From Parietaria judaica (taxonomy: Eukaryota > Streptophyta > Magnoliopsida > Rosales > Urticaceae), in the NCBI GenBank assembly GCA_954871525.1, contig OX940863.1:21960001-22024000 (forward strand): a stretch of DNA of 64,000 bases. Direction: 5' to 3'. This document shows, in pieces, positions 11,212-21,649 of the stretch. A program made the translations under genes and the position numbers. The first letter of the stretch is position 1, and each line of letters opens with the position of its first letter. The notes under the pieces were generated by a model that was given only the letters and a program-made list of their open reading frames with translations, ran no database searches and was not told the origin of the DNA.

Positions 11212-11468
11212 ACTCTGGTGGTGGTGGAGGAGGAGCTAGAGGAGGAGGAGGAGGAGTAGATCTCGAAGATCCCGAAGAAGAAAATTGTGAAGAAGAAGAA
11301 GAAGAAGAAGAATATCAGCTAGGCGTGGATTTTGTTGGTGAAGTTCTGGAAAATGGTCTTGGAGAAGAAGTTCTGGAGGAGGAGTTTGTTGAGGAAGAAG
11401 TTCCGGAGGAGGAGTGTGAAGAGGAAGAAGTTCAGGAAGAGGAGTTCGAAGAGGAAGAAGAATATTAA
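11212..11468 (+). CDS. Candidate extra exon of LOR copy 1: Gly-rich then Glu-rich tail
   Basis: An open block preceded by a T-rich tract and TTGAAG acceptor. If exon 3 splices at 11101 (A|GTATGC) instead of reading to the stop at 11121, the phase fits exactly and adds about 85 residues: a Gly run, DLEDPEEEN, a run of eight Glu, GVDFVGEVLENGLGEE and several EEE-containing repeats, ending EEEEEY and TAA at 11466-11468. An alternative donor at 10-11 codons earlier (GAC|GTAGAG) would read the same exon in another frame and end after a short Glu run. Purine repeats stay open easily, so an open frame alone is weak evidence; the phase match is the better argument. Confidence 0.35.
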
Positions 11469-13589
11469 ATGGAGAAAGGTTCAGTGTGAACTGATAACAG
11501 GTACTTCATCGGGAAAGATACTTTAGGAATTTATATGTTTATGCAATTTGTAAAGATATTCGAGGTTAAAGGTTGTCCGAAAATAAAACAATCTATTTTC
11601 ACCCGTCCACTCTAATGTCCGGAAGTATATTTAGAATAAAGTTTTTGTTGTCAAATTCCAAAGTTTTAGATTCTTAAAACGCGAGTTTTCAATTCGAATT
11701 TAGGTTTCATGTTCAAACAACTTCATATTAGAGCTGCACACTCGATTATCGCGATGGGTCGAAAGTCCAAAATCGCGAGTTGGCTGGTCGCGATGCGTCG
11801 TGGCTTGGCTGGTCGCGATGCGTCGCGACGTGGTCGCGATTTAGCGAGGAAGGGTGATTCTCGACCAAAAAAGGGGCTGCGGCAAAAGTTATTTTTTGTT
11901 TCCAATGTTTAATTTTATTAGTTTTTATCCGAATTTAAGTATTAAATTATTTAAAATTATTATTTAAACTTTATTTATTTCAAAATTGATATTTTAGTAT
12001 GTTATAATTTATTATTTTGTAACATATTATTAATTTTGATTTATATGTTAATTTTTAAGTTGTAAGATATGTTAATAAGTATTAATTTGTAACATATTAA
12101 TAATTATTAAAAATCTAAAACAAATAAATAAATATGATAAAACAAGATATTAAAAAAAAAGTTGTATTATTCATTGTGAATATTACAATAAGGTGGAAGA
12201 AGTTGTAAATATTCAGTGTAAATATTACAAGATGCCTCACTAAAACCTCTCTTGAAAAACCCTCCTTAGGGACATAAAACCAAGAGAGGAAAGAGCACAT
12301 CATATTGGCGTTTACATTGCGTCACTCGGGGAACCAGTCGTTAAACTTTTCAGTCATCCTCTCCAGCTCGGTTGGTTCGTTCCGTTGGGCGATGGTGGGG
12401 TTGCGGAACATCCAATCGTTCAACACCACTGCTTGCTCGAGGTGTGTAGGAGTTGTTGACGCCCTCCGGTCGTCGATTATATGTTGAGCCGAACTGAATG
12501 CGCTCTCCGAAGCAACGCTGGAAATAGGGATGGACAGTATATCCCTCGCCATTCTCGCCAATATCGGGAATCTTTCCCGTTCATTCTTCCACCATCCAAT
12601 CACATCGAACTTGACGGAGTCCTCGTCGATCCGCAGGCCGTAGTACCGCTTCAATTCTTGCGGTGCGCCGTCCGTGTCTTCCGCTCGTGCCGGTGGCGTA
12701 CCGGATCCCGATGATTCTCCGCGATCCAGTCTTTGCTTCAGTCTCCGGACAAATTATAGGCCGGTCTTGGTTGGGCTTTCCATCACTGCCCTTCGCTCCG
12801 CCTCCACGTTGAACTGTGGGAACCGCCGGTCGTATTCACTGTACAGTTCATAAAAAGCTTCATTAACAACCTTAATATAATCAGTGTAATCCTCCCCCAA
12901 GTTTATCCCGATTGCTAACATCAACGGCCCGAAAGTAAACATAATACGGGGATCTAAGATAGCACCGAAACAATACGAAAAAGGGGGTGGATTCCAATAA
13001 CTTTTGAATTTTGCAACCATTCCCTCAATCATGGGAGAAATAACAGGGTCATTTGCGAATTCAGAAAAAGTGTTTGTAATTTCATATAGACCCGAAAGAC
13101 CATGATTCAAGGAAGGTTGTCTTTGGTTAGAAAAATTTAAAGTAACAGCGTAAAAGGGTTTGAGGAATTGGATGAATTTCTGGGCCGTTTCTCATTCTGC
13201 CTCCGTGATCCGCTCCGAGGCCTCTAGCACTTACCTGTGCTGTGTTTACCTCGTCATCGTCTCCGTAGCACGCTTTTTTATGTCGCATCAAGTAGCCGGT
13301 TCCTTTGTCCCCCGGCGCATCTAGGGTTGTATGGCACTTCTTGTACGTGGCGATCTTGACTCGAATACCGTTCTCCATACGTCGTTCTTCGTGGAAATAT
13401 TCCCAGACCTTCGCTCTGTTTGGTCGTCCCCACAACAAGGCCGTAGGATTTTCCCTATTAAAAATATAAGGGAGAAAAAAGATTAACAAAATAAAAACTG
13501 GTATTAATTTTACATGGATTAAATATTAATATTAATCATATTAATTAATTAAATTTCATATAGTTAATTAAAAAAGTTAACAAAATAAA

Positions 13590-13850
13590 AAATGGTATTT
13601 TCTATGTGTGGAAATAATTATCAAGCTCTTTTGGACGGAACTCCCCGAGGTTCCACGGCCAGATCGACTGGAAAGGATGCTATGATCTCGCTTTAGGCCC
13701 AAGTTTTTCTAGACAGAACTCCCCGAGGTTCCCAGGCTAGCTTGGAGGAGATTGCAAAGCAAACCTTATTTAAAAACCAATCTTTCTAAGACACCATAAT
13801 CCGTAAAAACTTTATAATTATCACCACACATAAAAAAATACCATTTTAAT
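13590..13850. repeat. Small fold-back inside the hAT element
   Basis: ATGGTATTTTCTATGTGTGG near 13593 is matched in inverted form near 13830-13848, enclosing two direct copies of GAACTCCCCGAGGTTCC (near 13637 and 13717). No gene is seen. Confidence 0.6.
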
Positions 13851-13941
13851 TTCTTTATCTTATTTAAGTAACTATTTAAAGTTTAATTAAACTAATATGA
13901 TTAATTGATTACTAACTAATTAAATTCGAAAATTAAATAAC

Positions 13942-14259
13942 AAAAAATATCAAGAAATTCGTTTCTGATGTGGAAGATCAGTCGGAACCGCAACCACAGA
14001 GCATACTAAGACTTTCAAGAAATTCGTTAAAACAACACTTACAAATTGATTATTAAACTAGTATTATTAAATGATTATTAACTAATTGAAAAAAATTAAA
14101 CTAAAAAGATTAAATGATTATTAACTAATTGAAAAAATTAAACTAAAATGATTAAATGATTATTAACTAACAAAAAATCTCAAGAAAGTCGTTTCTGATG
14201 TGGAAGATCAGTCGGAACCGCAACCACAGAGCATACTAAGACTTTCAAGAAATTCGTTA
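13942..14259. repeat. Direct repeat of ~88 bp, two copies
   Basis: Near-identical copies at about 13942-14029 and 14170-14259 share TGATGTGGAAGATCAGTCGG and AACCGCAACCACAGAGC. They are separated by A/T-rich sequence that itself repeats GATTAAATGATTATTAACTA. Confidence 0.85.
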
Positions 14260-15535
14260 TTGATTATTAATTTTTAATATTTAATTATTGGTTATTAATT
14301 ATATTTTATTACTAAGAACTAACTTATTAATTATTAAATATTATTAATTAATAAAATAGAAAAATGATGTATAGCTATACATAGACAAATGAGTAAATGT
14401 TATTACCCGCTTGAAGGACGTCGACCTCGTCGAGGACGGGCAACGGAGGCTTCACCACTATCTTGATTGGAAGGTTGAGGAGAACCGCGGTTGTACACCC
14501 CGACATTTGAACCACGGATCGAGGGCGGCGTTTGAAAGTCGTCGGGATCGGCATCGTGGGGACGTTGAGTTTCGTCGGGATCGGCATCTTCGGGACCTTG
14601 AGGTTCGTCGGGATCGGCACCTTCGGGACCTTGAGCTCTGTAATCGGCGTGTTTCCGTAACATGAGATCGAAAAAAGGATCGTTATTTCCCCCTAGATTG
14701 AGCCACCGCCTCCACCATTTCTCGGGACACACGTTGGGGGTTGGCGTCGTGCTGGCCCATCGCCCGGACTAGACTAGGTCTTAGAGACCGTACTGTATCG
14801 TCGGGATAATTTGGATTGGGAGGGGAAGGGAATATTTCTCCATGTAGCATAAGGGGAATGTATCCCTCGGGCGTAGGCTCCGATGTTCCCCCGAGTTGAA
14901 ATTGGGGTTGCAAATTTCTGGCCGCCCTTCGACCCCCGGAACTACCGCCGCTTCTTCGAGACATAATGAGAGAACTTTTGAACTTGAGAAATTTAGAACT
15001 TTAGAACTTGAGAACTTTAGAGCTTTAGAACTTGAGAACTTGAGAGGATTTGAGAACTTGAGAGCTTGAGAGAATTTGAGAGAGAGATGGAAGATTGTTG
15101 GTGAGGAAATGAGGGAGGAAGAGGTGGTATTTATAGGGTTTGAGGAGAGGGTGGGGTGGGTGAATAATTATTGTGGTGGGTGAAGTGGGTGAATAATTGT
15201 GAGGAGATAGTGGGTGAAAAGTAATTGAAATTTGAAATTTTAGGGTTGAAATTCGAGTAAAGTGGGTAATAATTGTGGTTGGGTAATAAAATTCGGGTAA
15301 AAAGTGTGTTATTTATGCCCCAAAAAGACAAAATCACGCGGATCGCTGACGTGGCACCATCCTGGCCGTTGGATGGAAAGTTCGGATCGCCACATCATCA
15401 GTCGCGACGCATGCCCAGAATCGCGACGAATCGCGACTTTTGCCGCAAAATCGCGATGCATCACGATTCCGAGGTCAGGCGACGCGACGAGTCGCATCGC
15501 GAGTGGCGATCCAAATGTGCAGCTCTACTTCATAT

Positions 15536-16283
15536 TGTCATGTGTGTAAAGTGTATTGTGTGTAAAGTGTATTGTGTATGTGTGTATATTGTGTATATGG
15601 TTTTGGCCATTGGGTGGTGAACTTTGCATATTACAAGAACCGTTGGCTTAATTCAAATAGCCAAAAAAATTAGTCTCATGAACAATGTTATTACATTTGA
15701 TTTAGTGCTTTATGTTCATAAAATATAATTTAGTATAATTAAAATGCTCAATATAGTGTGTAGTATTTAACAAACTTCACATAAAAATATATTCATATGA
15801 ATAGTCATAGAGAGATTATCGGTTGAATCATATTATTAATAATATTGTTATAATTTCGTCAATACGTCATTATTATTTTATCATGTTTTATTCAAATTGT
15901 TGTGTGATTTGTAGTTTTTATTTTTAAAGACTTTACAGTTTACATCGTTTACTTTGTTTGTTCATTTTGATTTTAACCGTCAATTCTTTGTCGTTTTGCC
16001 ATTTGCATTACGTTTTCGAATTAAATGTTTTTTAACACTCTGCTATGTTTGTCCATTTTTTCTGTCGTCTCTCTGATCCTATGTCGTATCAATTATTTTT
16101 TGTCATTTTTTATGTCTTGTGGGTTTTCTCAACTTTGCAATAATTTTTCAGCTAAAGGGTCAACTTTTTACTCAGCGATCGTGTATTTTTCTCATTAATT
16201 TTGATTTGAGGGTTTCCTATTATTTTTGTGTCTTTTTTTTTTTTTATCAGATTATCTTCAAAACGTGTTAGAACTCATACGGT
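15536..16283. other. Intergenic, no gene; short GTGTATTGTGT repeat
   Basis: 15540-15598 is a degenerate (GTGTATT)n-type run. The rest is A/T-rich without recognised content. Confidence 0.6.
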
Positions 16284-16292
16284 TAAATTTTA

Positions 16293-16890
16293 GGGAAAAT
16301 TACGGCAAAAATATCCAACCTTTGGTCAACGTGCCTCCCGTGTACCCAACTTTTAAAACTGGCGGCAAAAATACCCAGCGTGCGTTGACCGTGACTTTGG
16401 CATGAAAACGTTAATTTTTTCGTTAACATTTGCCATGTGGCCGTTAGCGGCAAAATTACCCTAACTTTTTTTCTTTTTCTTTTTTTGAAAAAAAAATTAA
16501 TTTTTAATTTTTTTAATTTATATTTTTTTTCTTTACTTGATTAGTGATAATTACTTGAATTTCAAATACATGGAATAGCACAAAAGTTAGTCAAAAACAT
16601 CAATTGATTTCTTAATGTGCTTGTATATATAAGCTACATTTGCTAATAAAAATCTTATTATTATGAGAAATTTTAAACATAGCATTACACAAAAGTCGAT
16701 CATGATATCAATTATCAATTGTATATTAATTTTCTTTGAGAAGCTAATTTGCCGACTAAACCTAATCATGAATAAAACTATTACATAGTTAATTTAAGGT
16801 TGACAATCAAATTTTAAACAAAAAACTAATCATATTGTTTTTGTTACATTTGACTATCTAAATATATAGCATGACATCTCAAAGAAATAT

Positions 16891-16937
<47 letters not shown>

Positions 16938-18314
16938 AAACTCTTAGCGCATATATTCTCAAGTTATGACCATTACTTATATTTTTATCTCTTTTTTTGG
17001 TCGGAACATACTTTGAAGTCTTATTTTGTTATCGGGGATACTTTTAGAGACATTAATTAGCTAAGTTAATGTCTTCACATTGCTTCAAATTCTAATTATG
17101 AACCGAATTAACATCTTCACCATTACTCTTTTCATTGGAAATTGACCGTTTTAGATCGAAGTAATACAGCCAATTAATGTCTCCGTATTGAAAAAATAAC
17201 GGCTTAAGAATATGTGCCGGTAAAAAAAAATTATCAATAATCAATAGGGTTTTTTTGGAGAATGACCTTAAGTAGGTTTTCATTGTGTTTCATAGCTTCC
17301 TTCGGCACTATTCATGTTTCTTAGCAGGGGTATTTAAGTGTATGGATTTTAATAGGATCCCAAAGGAGGTCTTTTAGCCAATTATTATTAATCAAGCCCT
17401 ATTGATTATTGATAATATTTTTTTACCGACATATATTATTAAGCCTTTTTTTTCAATACGGAGACATTAATTGACTGTATTAATTTGATCTAAAACGGTC
17501 AATTTCCAATGAAAAGGGTAACGGTGGAGATGTTAATTCAGTTCATACTTAGAATTTGAAGCAATGTGAAGACATCAACTCGGCTAATTAACGTCTCTAA
17601 AAGTATCCCCGATAACAAAATAAGACTTCAAAGTATGCTCCGACCAAAAAAAGAGATAAAAATATAAGTAATGGTCATAACTTGAGAATATATGCGCTAA
17701 GAGTTTCACACACATATATATATATATATACATATTATATAATATTTCTTTGAGATGTCATGCTATATATTTAGATAGTCAAATGTAACAAAAACAATAT
17801 GTCTAGGTTTTTGTTTAAAGTTTGACTGTCAACCTTAAATTAACTATGTAATTGTTTTATTCATGATTAGGTTTAGTCGGCAAGTTAGCTTCTCCAAGCA
17901 AATTAATATACAATTGATAATTGATATCATGATCGACTTTTGTGTAATGTTATGTTTAAAATTTCTCATAATAATAAGATTTTTATTAGCAATTGTAGCT
18001 TATACAAGCACATTAAGAAATCAATTGATGTTTTGACTAACTTTTGTGTTATTCCATGCAATTGGAATTCAAGTAATTATCACTAATCAAGTAAAGAAAA
18101 AAATATAAATTAAAAAAATTAAAAATTAATATTTTAAAAAAAAAGAGTTTGGGTATTTTTGCCGTTAACGGACACATAGAGGATGTTAACGGAAAAATTA
18201 ACGTTTTCGTGACTTTGGTCAACGCACGTTGGGTATTTTTTCTGCCAATTTTAAAAGTTGGGTACACGGGAGGCACGTTGACCAAAAGTTGGGTATTTTC
18301 GCCGTAATTTTCCC
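16293..18314. mobile_element. Large fold-back Mutator-like element, 2.0 kb, ~0.95 kb arms
   Basis: The ends are GGGAAAATTACGGC and its inverse, flanked by an exact 9-bp duplication TAAATTTTA (16284-16292 and 18315-18323); a 9-bp duplication is the Mutator hallmark. The left arm (16293 to about 17256) and right arm (about 17394-18314) are near-continuous inverted copies around a loop of about 140 bp. They share TGGTCAACGTGCCTCCCGTG, an internal (TA)n with TGTGTG, and GGTCATAACTTGAGAATATA. No coding capacity is seen. A read-through transcript would form a near-kilobase hairpin. Confidence 0.92.
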
Positions 18315-18323
18315 TAAATTTTA

Positions 18324-18662
18324 TGTAAATTATATGGTTACAGGTTATATATTAGTATATAACTATATATTATTATTTATCTCTAAACTCTAATATGTGC
18401 ATTGACGATGACTTTAAATTTGTTATAATTTACAAATAATGAAGAGACATGTAAAAGAAGATTTTTATGAAGATTTTGAAAAGTCAACAAATTTAGCTTA
18501 CTAATTAAAATTCATATGTTTTTTAATATAGATTCTTTGACGTGTCTCGTAATTACATAAGATTGTGTAGCAACAACATTGACCATCACAATGGCGAGAC
18601 ACGGTTAAGGTATGCGACAGATAGGCCCCATAACACTATCCATTTATTATGATATTTTATGA
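18324..18662. other. Intergenic, nothing recognised
   Basis: A/T-rich; contains a 9-bp-scale CACAATGGCGAGACACGG patch but no gene or element boundary that I can support. Confidence 0.5.
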
Positions 18663-19204
18663 ATAAATACAGGCAAAAGTACCACCTTGAGGTACATAAA
18701 TTTCATGACACATTCTCAATCTTATTTCGTCGTGGTAAAAGTATCAAAAGTAATTTTGTTGTGTCACAGTACGTTCTAAATAACACTTGTGACTTTTGTA
18801 AACGCCCACGTATTCAACTTTCCCCCTAATTCAAAGATGCTTACCCCGAAGTCGGAGTTTGTAACCCCACATTCGAGGTTAGCATCTCCGACTTCGGTAT
18901 TGTGTTAGTAAACAAACCCTAGATGATCTTGTGTAGGATCAGTATTATCCGACTTCGGGATTAACATCAACGACATCGGTTTTATTTACTTTGTTGTCGG
19001 TGATGCTAACCCCGAATTCGGAATACGTGAGCGCGTAAGAAGTTGACAAGTGACATTTGACAGACGAGTCATGATGGAAGTTATTTAAAACTTATGGTGA
19101 CACGAAAAAAGTTATTTTGATACTTTTACCACGATAAAATAAAATTAAGAATATGTTGTGGAATTTCATGTACTTCAATTTTGTGTTGTATTTTATCGGG
19201 ATAG
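18663..19204. mobile_element. Fold-back element upstream of LOR copy 2, ~0.54 kb
   Basis: Inverted arms share CGTGGTAAAAGTATCAAAA and GTACAT(A/G)AAATT blocks (left about 18670-18800, right about 19060-19204). The centre is unusually rich in CCGAAGTCGG / CCGACTTCGG strings, which are themselves inverted. The outer GGCAAAAGTACCA start matches the small element at 57233-57423. Its right edge is about 130 bp before the TATA box of LOR copy 2. Confidence 0.65.
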
Positions 19205-19328
19205 CCGGCTGCGAGTCTCTTTTCGCCGGCTGCGGCTGCCGCACCGCACCCATTAGCCATCTTGGGATCTTAAAAATTTTCAAACTCGAAAAGAAAATTA
19301 GTAATAAGACTAGTAAATTACGTAATCA

Positions 19329-19523
19329 CCCTTATAAACGCGCCATTGACCGAGTTCGTACGTGCCGGCGTGTTGACTAAGCAACCTCCACACACAACAC
19401 ACTTATTATTATCTTGAACCAACTCCAAACGAATCCAAACCCAAAACCCACCAAAAAAATCACATCAAAAGCTCGCACTTCGAATCACTTCGTCTTCTTC
19501 TCCCGAGAGAGAGAGAGAGAGAA
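19329..19523 (+). promoter_or_regulatory. Promoter and leader of LOR copy 2
   Basis: TATAAA-like TTATAAA at 19332-19338. Two W-box cores follow, TTGACC (19346-19351) and TTGACT (19373-19378), sites bound by defence-related WRKY factors; downstream of the TATA box their role is uncertain. A (GA)n run sits at 19505-19522 immediately before the start codon. Confidence 0.45.
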
Positions 19524-21004
19524 ATGGCGTACCACGCATCGGCGAGCGCTCCGCCAATGGCTGGGGGCCACGTGGCGGTGGTGGGCCCGCAGTTCACGGC
19601 GGCGTACCCGGTGGACCTGATCGTGACGAAGAAGCTGATGACGCTGGCGGAGGGGTCGTTCGCCGTGATGGACGTTAACGGCAACGTCATGTTCAAAGTC
19701 AAAGGCTCCATCCTCAGCCTCCACGACCGCCGTCTGCTCGTCGACAACGCCGATCGCCCCGTCGTCTCTCTCCGTCAAAAGGTAACGGATCGGTCTTGCT
19801 TTTTCTTTATTTATTCTTTCTGGTCCTCAAGATCTCAAAATTCGACTACTAAGCACCTCAATTTATGACAGTGGATTGGTTTGGTCAACTTTTGCAAGGC
19901 TTTAAGAAAAAGTCAGAATATATTTTATTCTGGTCCCTAAGATTTGAAAATTCAATTGCTAAGCACCAAAATTTTAGGAAAAGGGTTTATTTAGTGACTA
20001 ATTTTTTTTTTCAAATTTAGTGACTAAATTAGCATCTTTAATCTTTATATATAACAGTGGGTTGTTTTTGGTAAACTTTTAGACACTGACTTTGATTTAG
20101 TAAATTTTGAAGAAAAAAAAAAATAGATCTCTTGAGTTGCTTGTATATTTTTGTATGGAGAATGAGGAAATGATTAACAATGATTTGAAGGAGTTATAAT
20201 TTAATTTTAGTAAAAATTAAAGAGGGATTAAGCTAAAATTCTATGAAATTTTACACTAAAAAAAACATAAAATTGTGACAAATAGTACCTTTTTTTAGGG
20301 GGGTTTCATTGCATGACCTAAGAAATCTTGTTGAATTACTTTTATTAATGTATCACTTTTATTAACTATTTTTTCACTCACCCGGGTCGGGTCGACTATT
20401 TGGATATACTTTTAAAAATTGAGTTTTCTAGGCTCAGACGCAATTCTTAGTTTATTAAAAAAACAAGACCTCAAAATCTACGTTGTTAAGTCTCTTTAAT
20501 ATTGTATAATTCTTCCTTTTCGCTAATAACTACTCGTTCAGATATTGACGGCGCATAGGAGATGGCAAGTTTACAGAGGAGACAGCTCCGACGCGAAGAA
20601 CCTGCTCTTAAACATCAAGAAATCGTCCCTTCTTCAGTTCAAGACCGAGCTCGACGTGTTCTTGGCCGCCAACACGCAAGAAGACGTGCCCGATTTCAAG
20701 ATCAAAGGAAGCTGGTTCGAAAGATCGTGCACTATATATCTCGGAAATTCCAACACCATCATTGCCCAAGTAAGAAATAATTCGTCTACATTTTTTAAGA
20801 CAAAATGATCATCTCTTCATCAATATGTAATGTGTATGTATATACATGGTTTCACAGATGCACAAGAAGCACAGCGCGAAAAGCATACTGTTGGGGAAGG
20901 ACACGTTCGCCGTGACGGTGTACCCAAACGTTGACTACGCCTTCATTGTCGCGCTCGTGGTGGTTCTCTACGAGATCAATGAGGACAGGAAAGATGTTGA
21001 TTAA
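19524..21004 (+). CDS. LOR: LURP-one-related (LOR, DUF567) protein, copy 2
   Basis: Three exons, 19524-19781, 20542-20769 and 20858-21004, both introns phase 0, giving 210 aa, the usual family length. It is the best-preserved copy: VVGPQFTAAYPVDL near residue 18, VTKKLMT, GSFAVMDVNGNVMFKVKG, RRLLVDNADRPVVSLRQK, ELDVFLAANT, KIKGSWFERSCTIYLGN, PNVDYAFIVALVVVLYEIN. The start is chosen because its MAYHASAS matches the MAYDASAS of copy 3. No signal peptide or membrane segment. Exon GC content is much higher than the flanks. Intron 1 contains a diverged internal duplication (TCTGGTCC(T/C)(C/T)AAGAT... near 19820 and 19930). Likely a tubby-like-fold protein with a defence or membrane-associated role, from the family. 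Confidence 0.93.
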
Positions 21005-21541
21005 GCCTGTATTGCTTGTATTTGACTATTGAGGATCATCTTTACTATGCATTCTAATCTCATTAATTGGAATTTAGATAATATATGTATTTGTATGTGT
21101 GTAAAGAAAGTGTGACGTGTTTTTTGTTATATGTACATTGGATATATATTTTTATAAGTGAATTGAAATGGTTTTTATAGTTTGAGATATGTTTAATGAG
21201 GAATTCGCATATAATTTAACACTCCATCTCGTGCTCGTATAATTTCGCTTTCAAGTCTAAAAGGCTCTAGTAGTACATCAACTTATATATCATCATATTT
21301 AATCGAGCTAATTCTAAAACCTTGATTGAGATTGAGAATTGGATTGTATTAGAAATTATTATAAGATATTTATAATATGATCGACTACAAAAGATGAAGC
21401 CTAAACTGGGTGAACCTCCATAATTTTTGTGTCACACTTCTTTGATTATTTTTTCCTTCTCAATGTTGACATCATCTTCCACGCTTTAATATAAATAATT
21501 ACTAAAAAAACCAAGTAACAGGCGTTACGTATGAATCTATA

Positions 21542-21582
<41 letters not shown>

Positions 21583-21649
21583 CAAACAAAAGAGAAGTTT
21601 GTATAATTTGGATATTCTGATCTTCAGATTCTCGGGGGAGAAAAAAAAA
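21005..21649. other. Spacer between LOR copies 2 and 3
   Basis: Presumed 3' UTR of copy 2, then A/T-rich sequence. A (TA)n run at 21541-21572 lies about 80 bp before the start codon of copy 3 and may act as its TATA region. Nothing else is recognised. Confidence 0.5.

Larger units (their letters stand above)
12322..14964 (-). pseudogene. hAT transposase remnant (BED finger to dimerisation domain)
   Basis: Minus-strand pieces in order. 14964-14690 is a Ser/Gly/Arg-rich N-terminus starting MSRRSGG. A G-run near 14683-14690 shifts frame into the block ending about 14403. 13480-13245 is a BED-like zinc finger with VWEYF, TYKKCHTTLD and GTGYLMRHKKAC. 13125-12755 carries the KFKSYWN...ILDPR region of plant hAT transposases. 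12754-12322 is the C-terminal dimerisation domain with IGWWKNE, PILARMARDILSIP and VASESAFSSA. Breaks: the G-run frameshift, an in-frame TAA near 12755, loss of most of the catalytic core between the BED finger and 13125, and Tyr where the first zinc-binding Cys of the BED finger is expected. It is not functional. The intron at about 13490-14400 is stuffed with small repeats. Confidence 0.85.
11729..15527 (-). mobile_element. Decayed hAT transposon, 3.8 kb
   Basis: Terminal inverted repeats TAGAGCTGCACA / TGTGCAGCTCTA are flanked by an exact 8-bp duplication CTTCATAT (11721-11728 and 15528-15535). Both ends are dense in TCGCGA/GCGTCGCGAC subterminal motifs, the usual transposase-binding layout. 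A broken minus-strand transposase gene lies inside. It sits between LOR copies 1 and 2. Confidence 0.9.

Noticed and set aside
11332..11526. Lys/Arg-rich + strand frame overlapping the acidic block
   Set aside because: It is the other-frame shadow of the same GAGGAAGAA repeats and has no splice or start support.
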